This document shows positions 58,591-64,000 of a stretch of 64,000 bases of DNA, in pieces. The notes under the pieces were generated by a model. That model was given only the letters and a program-made list of their open reading frames with translations, made no database searches and was not told the origin of the DNA. This DNA comes from Bugula neritina (taxonomy: Eukaryota > Bryozoa > Gymnolaemata > Cheilostomatida > Bugulidae): NCBI GenBank assembly GCA_964035545.1, contig CAXIUT010000255.1:28587-92586 (forward strand), written 5' to 3'. The first letter of the stretch is position 1, and each line of letters starts with the position of its first letter. A program made the translations under genes and the position numbers.

Positions 58591-58853
58591 TATCAGTGTT
58601 TGTTATTCGTGATTTACATACATAAAATAGTTCTTAGTCTAAATAGTTAGAAATGATAGTTAATTTTTATAGAGAAATCTATGAGTACTTTTTCAAGTAG
58701 TTTTATTCTTATTTAAGAAACAAGTTATCTGTAATTAAGCGTAAATAAGATATATTTTATACATTGTTATCTATCTATCTATAATTTAGTTAGTAATTAT
58801 CACTCTTCTATTTTGAATTGATTAATTCTAATACTGGAAGTTGATTAAAAATA

Positions 58854-59570
58854 ATGCTAGAATTGGTATTAAATAAGTTGATTTTTTTGATAATAGAAAT
58901 TAATTATATTTATTTCTTCTATGATGTTAAGATCACCAAAGGTGCAACGTATGTTAATCGACAACGATATTTAGCAGGGTCATTATTCTTTGGTAGTATC
59001 TTTGAAAGCAATAATTTCTTAGTTGCAGAACACGATATCAACTCAGAAAAGGACAATAGATGATTTGAAGAGATGCCACAAAAATACAAAAATAAACGAA
59101 ATGGAGATATAAATTCAACATCTAAATGACTAGAATAAAAGATTGTTGCTTTTAAATCAATAAAACAGGCTAAGAAGGAGAACAAATGTTAACATATAGA
59201 TATGTAAATAGAAGACTAATGTATTGAAAAATAAAAAAAGATAACATTTACTGACAGAGTATAAGATCTAGAACAAGACGAGTTAAATATTGAAAGAAAA
59301 TCAAATGCTTAGAAAAGAAATAGTCAATATGAAAATGAAGGGAGGGAGTTGCTATGGAAGGAAAAAGAGCTCAAAAGATAAAGGCTTGTGCTTTTATGAA
59401 AGAAGTATCCTTTAGAGTCAATAAATTGCACAGAAAAAGATGGAAATGGAAATTGAGAATCAGCATTTGGTTTAAAAAATTACTAAAATGTAAAAGAAAA
59501 TTAATATGTTGCTTGAGAGGAATTAGTAGTTATAGCAAATCAATTTAGAAATGCCATTTATACTCCTGGG
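58854..59570 (+). pseudogene. Broken or recoded gene with in-frame TGA codons
   Basis: One frame reads VKITKGATYVNRQRYLAGSL, FFGSIFESNNFLVAEHDIN, then TGA before FEEMPQKYKNKRNGD and again TGA before LEEKIVAF. It continues as charged coiled coil (ITFTDRVEDLEQDELNIER), with a later frame change into KKMEMEIENQHLVEKITKM. Continuity of protein-like sequence across two TGAs suggests mutated Trp codons (a pseudogene), or readthrough. No GT-AG intron removes them. Family unknown; a bZIP-like tail is only a guess. The 263 bp upstream hold nothing recognisable. Confidence 0.35.
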
Positions 59571-59702
59571 TAGCAAAACAACTGATGCATATTCTTTTTA
59601 CTATCTTTTTATCTTATATCTTATATATATCAAACATAATTAATATAGCACTTTAATTGACTAGCATATATTATGATTATTATTATTGAGTAAATGAAGT
59701 AA

Positions 59703-62224
59703 TCATTCTAGAACTTTAGGTTTGACGAAGTTGGTGTTGGTGACATCTTGGACTTAATCTTCTGAGAGTCCTGTATTTTAGATGCTGTTTAGTTTTCTGA
59801 TAGCATTTTTATAAAATCTAATTCCAGTACATGCTCCACAGCAGATAGCAAATAACATGCCAAATGATGCACATCCGATAGCTATCCTTGAAAAGTATGT
59901 TATTGTAAAAAATGACTGGCACATCGTATTGCTAAATGTATTGAAATCTTCACCGATTAATCGACAATTCAAACCAGCCACTAATCCGTATTTGCCATCT
60001 GTTACACTTGCAGCCACTGCGTCCATAGAGTTGGTGGCAGTTGTGAAAGTTGAATTGAGAGTATTGGTGATGTTGACAGAAAATTGGTTGATACTTGTTG
60101 TTGCTGTTGCCAATCTGGTTGATATGGGGGAAAAACTATTGCTTTTTATTTAGTAGTAATTTGACCACATGTTTGCTAGTTCGTTGTTGAAGGTGGAACA
60201 ACCTGCATCTGAATATCTGTTGTTCAAAGCAGTTAGAACGCTTGCTTGAGTGGAATAGGTTGCTGTGTTGAGAATGCTTGTGGCATCCATACAGCCATCG
60301 CATCCTCCAGATGCTGAAGCAAAGTTGGCGCCTCCGCATTCAGTATTAGTAGCATTATTTCCTCCACTTATCTGACATGATACGTATACTGAATTTTGTT
60401 GAGTTGAAGGTATCCAACTATCAGTACTGAAAGAAGCAGTAGTGCAGCCAGCATAATTGGAAGCTTGTGATATTTGTGTTAGATAGTTGATGCTGGTGCT
60501 ATCAGTTATATCAACTATTGCTCCTGATTGATAGTAGTTGATAGAGTTGGTTAGACTATTGAGATCAGTTTGGATTAAATTTGACTTTTAAGTGCTATTA
60601 AAGCTGTTAATGCTAGTAAGAGTTGCTGAAAGGTTGTTGACTGCATTAACTGCATTGGTGCCTAAAGAACCAAGCAAATCACCACTTTCTGAAGGCAGAC
60701 AGGTAGATACATAGTTACGGATAGTTGAATCAGTAATAACACTACCAAAATTATCTAAATAATAATTGATTTACTATTGAAGTTAGCTGCAGAAGAAAAG
60801 GAAGTGGTCATAAATTGACAACCAAAGTAGATGATTGGCGAGACAATACTGAAGAAGAAACTGAGTAGGAATCCAAGAAGACCAAGGAAGAACATGAGAA
60901 CGCAAGTAGTATAGAGCAAATATCTACAGTTGACTTTATCACAAAAAGCTACAAGAAGAGTAGCTAGTAACATTACACTAGCAATACCAATTGTTAGTCC
61001 ATATACTAATCTAACTCCTAGATGGACATCACTACTACTAGATGATAGACTTGATAGAGTACTGTATTGAGAGTTGTCTAAGTCGGTGATAAAAGAGGTA
61101 AAATTTTGAACTGTAGTTCTTAAAGTGCCCACTGACGATTGGAAGTTGCTTACTTATGATACGAAGTTATCGGCTGATGCTGATATTCCACTTATTTCTG
61201 TTTTATCGTATCGATAGTTGAGTAGAGAGTGCCGATTAGTCCTCCGGTGTTTGATGATCCTAAAACTGTTGGGAAGGTGGAAGTGATTGTTCCGGTGGTG
61301 GAAGAAGCAGTTAGAGGGGTATTGTAAGTAATATCGTTCATGTTTCCTCCAGCATCGACATTATTAGGAACTTTAGCTGTGTTCGTAAGTGCGGTAGAAG
61401 CAGATGTATCGACTGCACTCATATTAGCTGATCCTGATTTTAAATTACTCATGGAAGAGTTGATCGTTGAAAGATTGCTATCTAGATTGCCCAGTTGAGT
61501 ATCTAGTTGTTTGAGACCAACGAAGAATTAACTACCGTCAGTGGTTACATTTCCATTGAGGAGGTCATCGAATATGATAGAACCAGCGCAACTCACGCTT
61601 GAAATAGAACTAGTTATCAATTAACTTTGAGAAAAGCCTTTATCGATAGAAATATACCTGCTATACATGCTCCAATGCAAAGAAGAAGGGCCAAGACCAA
61701 TGCAGCAACCGGCCAGTAAAGCTAGCATTTGGTGTATTGTTAATCTTAATTCTTTCTGCAACATTTGGGAGGACAGGCTGAAGGACAAGCACAGCAGCAG
61801 AGGATAAAAGGAGAGAGTAAGAGTGTGAGAATCAAGCCGATAAAGAAAGGAGCAACAAAGAAAGCAAACTAAGACCCGCTATTTTGTGCCTACGAGTATG
61901 CTTCTGAAGTTTGTCCGTTGAGAAGTTGGTTGATGAGTGTATTTCTAAATAGATCAGTAAATACCCGTTGATTGAAAACATTGACTCCATTTGTGAGTTA
62001 AAAAAGTCGTATTGAGTGGCGAGAGATGAGTCGATTAGGGTAGATCTGGTGATTCCTGTGCAGTGTTAGTCAACTGATGTGGTTCTATCTGAAGTTGTGG
62101 TGTAGGTGGTGATGAGGAGACGTTCGATGGCTGTGAGAGGTTCTTCTGAGGTGTACTGATAGACTCCTATTGAGAGGATGAAGCAGGCAAGGAGAGTGAG
62201 GACTTGTTTTCTTGATATATTCAT
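59703..62224 (-). CDS. Prominin-like pentaspan membrane protein
   Basis: ATG 62224, TGA 59705-59703, about 820 aa, with three 20-nt introns (61945-61964, 61638-61657, 60755-60774). Order: signal peptide (VLTLLACFILSIG), extracellular stretch, TM1 ending in a Cys-rich cytosolic turn (CCCACPSACPPKCC), TM2 (ALVLALLLCIGACIAG), a large Ser/Thr/Asn-rich loop, TM3, TM4, a second large loop with a Cys pattern (CGGANFASASGGCDGC), TM5 and a short tail. Five spans with two big outer loops is the prominin topology; prominins sit on protrusions and cilia. Sequence identity to named prominins is not checked. One base appears missing near 61206 (ATA AAA CAG). Confidence 0.65.
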
Positions 62225-62333
62225 AGAAATTTTATAAGTTATTTGGAAGAATTCAGAATAACTACTTAGTTTATTTCAATAGAAGAAAGTCATAATAATT
62301 TTTTATTCTATATAATATTATGAACCCTAAATA

Positions 62334-63115
62334 TCATTTTATTTATTTTTGATTATTTTTATTGGAAATGATCTCTTGTATGGTTTGATGTTCTGTAAAA
62401 TCGAATTCCCACTTGGACATAAGGTGTTATCTGACTTATCCTTTGTAGATTTTTAGGCTGGCTATTTGTTGCCAGAAGGGATGATTGAGTTTTTACTGTA
62501 TTTTAAGTTTGACTTAAATAATGGGAAATTTCTTTGTTTTTATTTATAATTTTTAATAAACTTATAAATGCTGGGGATATTTTAGGCTTTGTCGATTGCT
62601 GAATATCCATATTTATTTTTTATATCTGTCTTGCATCCGTTTTTAATTAAAGAGTGAATAGCTTAATGATTTTGGTTGACAATTGCATGGTGTAAGGGAG
62701 TATTACCCAATCGATCTTTCTAGTTGATATTCGCTCCTCTTAGTAATAAAATTTCTATCAAAGGGTAGTGATTATTTATAGCTGCTATTTGTAGTGAGTT
62801 GTATCCGTATTTGTTTTAAATTGACTGGTTGATGGGAAATCCTTGTTCTAGAAGTTGCACTACTTATTGCATATTGTTGGTTGATATTGCATGAAGCATT
62901 CTGTATTTATGGGAGTGAGGGTAGACAGTTGTGAAGTGATTGTGCCAGGCAGTGTTAACGTAAAAGAAAGATAGAGGAGACATGAGGAATGGATTAGGTG
63001 AAAAGCGTGGAAATTTAGGAAACCAATCGTAAAGAGTAAAAGGTAGCCATTGACTGGGACTGAAGATAGTTGCATTGGTTATTATCTGTAACTAGTCGTA
63101 GTTATGTTTCAGCAT
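62334..63115 (-). CDS. Ankyrin-repeat protein
   Basis: ATG 63115, TGA 62336-62334, about 260 aa. Ankyrin repeats: YRMLHAISTNNMQEVVQLLE, KYGYNSLQIAAINNHYPLIE, DRLGNTPLHHAIVNQNHEAI and KYGYSAIDKA. A charged C-terminal segment follows (KLNHPFWQQIASLKIYKGEV, WEFDFTEHQTIQEII). The span is two bases over a multiple of three: one base seems missing around 62560, in an A-rich run just after the last repeat. Ankyrin repeats bind proteins; no further function can be given. Confidence 0.75.
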
Positions 63116-63209
63116 CTTTATTATCTTATCAATCAAATATATTCAAATGAATTTATCTGAGCAACTATTCGATAGATACTGTTGATTAATGATTATTTAA
63201 AGTTTCTTA

Positions 63210-63545
63210 TCATGAAGCTTTGAAGATGAGATATCTGCGTTCCATGAACTAAAAGGTGAAATCGTAGTATTGGTATCCTGAGTTGTTGACTAGAGCCGGA
63301 GTGTAGTGGATGTTGAAGGTTTTTTGATCTGAAGGACAAATAATAACAGTCCAGTTGCCTCCAATCATTGTCTACAGTTGTACTTTTATCATCTTGGATT
63401 GCTCATATTGATTATCTCCAAACCTCTACGCTGATGAAGTTAAAATAGATATGATAATATCTTCTATATATTATGGAACTTTTGGCCAGTCGATCGGGTT
63501 GATCTTTGATGCTTTTAATTTTGGCTGTATAGTTTGTTTCTACAT
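63210..63545 (-). CDS. LC8/DYNLL-like dynein light chain domain protein
   Basis: Single exon, 111 aa, ATG 63545, TGA 63212-63210. The second half, GGNWTVIICPSDQKTFNIHY...YYDFTFEFMERRYLIFKAS, follows the strand pattern of LC8 dynein light chains (core NWTVII...FxIHY, C-terminal YLIFKAS like VAILLFKSG). The first half has the helix DIIISILTSSAERFGDNQYE. The sequence is divergent from canonical LC8, so the assignment is moderate. It is the last gene before the telomere, about 375 bp from the repeats. Confidence 0.5.
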
Positions 63546-63920
63546 TTATTTAATTAAAACAAGATATCGGGACGGCGCTAGCACCTTTTCTTCTGCAGAG
63601 TAGAATTATTTTGATTTATTAAACAGTATTAAAAATTAAAAAGTTTAATTATATTTAAGATTCTAAATATTATTTTTAAAGCTGATTTTAATTACAAAGC
63701 AGACTCTTTTATCAGATATTAGTTTATTTTATTTCCAGGACTGATAAATTAATTTTAGTTTACTTTTGTCAATCAAAAAGATAAGTTTTAGTTGATTATT
63801 CTGATACAACATTAACTATGTTGTTTTTATCACTCGAATTCAAAACTCAATTATTAGTTATAGTTGGGAATGTTTTCATTATAAGACTGTTAAAGAACTT
63901 AATTTATTAATATTTAAAAA
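63546..63920. other. Subtelomeric AT-rich region
   Basis: No gene. One GC-richer patch (ATCGGGACGGCGCTAGCACC, about 63567-63586) stands out but matches no RNA I recognise. Confidence 0.6.
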
Positions 63921-64000
63921 GGGGTTGGGGTTGGGGTTGGGGTTGGGGTTGGGGTTGGGGTTGGGGTTGGGGTTGGGGTTGGGTTGGGGTTGGGGTTGGG
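63921..64000 (+). repeat. Terminal telomere, (GGGGTT)n, 80 nt
   Basis: GGGGTT repeats run to the last base, with one GGGTT unit near 63981. The G-rich strand runs 5' to 3' towards the end, as expected for a right chromosome end. G4T2 is the oligohymenophorean telomere repeat. Confidence 0.9.

Noticed and set aside
63567-63586. GC-richer patch as a tRNA or snRNA
   Set aside because: No cloverleaf, no U6-like or other snRNA core could be found around it.
1-64000. Tetrahymena/Paramecium-type code with TAA/TAG as Gln
   Set aside because: Conserved Glu sites in seven families carry these codons. Positions like HRDIKP-x-NIL allow either residue and were not used as decisive.

Overview
This window is macronuclear-type DNA of a ciliate that reads TAA and TAG as glutamate and stops only at TGA. 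That is the peritrich nuclear code (Vorticella, Carchesium, Campanella, Epistylis and relatives). The amino acid follows from conserved sites. TAA/TAG falls where families keep Glu: PTREL of a DEAD-box helicase, GVGERE of SepSecS, SRRDDLES of casein kinase 1, THSMEEAEAL of an ABCA transporter, GGESIWGG of a PPWD1 cyclophilin, EVLDARDPL of GNL3 and QCRERW of a Myb protein. Telomere repeats are G4T2 and the window ends in one (63921-64000), so this is probably the right end of a chromosome. Genes are packed tightly and carry very short GT-AG introns, mostly 20-23 nt. Standard-code ORFs are therefore broken fragments of the real genes.

Region 1, about 1-25.2 kb, is a housekeeping cluster: RBBP4-like histone-binding WD40 protein (3' end), a double PH-domain protein, a GBP/atlastin-like GTPase, a secreted beta-lactamase-fold serine hydrolase, a probable RNase MRP/P RNA, GNL3 (divergent from a DDX31-like helicase across 41 bp), a coiled-coil protein, a B-box-like/WD40 protein, a TTLL ligase, the spliceosomal cyclophilin PPWD1, a CK1-like kinase and a full-length ABCA transporter.

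Region 2, about 25.3-53.6 kb, is built of tandem and segmental duplications. Five plus-strand genes (A-E) form one family of secreted low-complexity proteins: signal peptide, Gly/Asn repeats, a Pro-Glu/Pro-Ser/Cys-Pro tract, then a long Arg/Gly/Lys/Pro tail. They share an upstream block of about 85 bp. Between them, an 8.2-8.4 kb block is duplicated. It carries an unknown basic protein (219/220 aa), an EF-hand/coiled-coil protein and SepSecS, the enzyme that makes selenocysteinyl-tRNA.

Region 3, about 53.6-63.9 kb, holds a pair of related unknown ORFs, a Myb protein, a Ser/Thr kinase, a decayed or recoded gene, a prominin-like five-span membrane protein, an ankyrin protein and an LC8-like protein, then AT-rich subtelomere and telomere.

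Six interstitial G4T2 arrays of 63-75 nt, all G-rich on the plus strand, interrupt the window. Where a paralogous copy exists for comparison, two of them replace almost exactly their own length of unique sequence, and one lies inside the PPWD1 reading frame as a Pro-Gln tract. Either telomeric DNA patches breaks in this genome or these are gap-filling artefacts of the assembly. Five genes also lack one base near short runs, so some sequence error, or -1 frameshifting, must be kept in mind.
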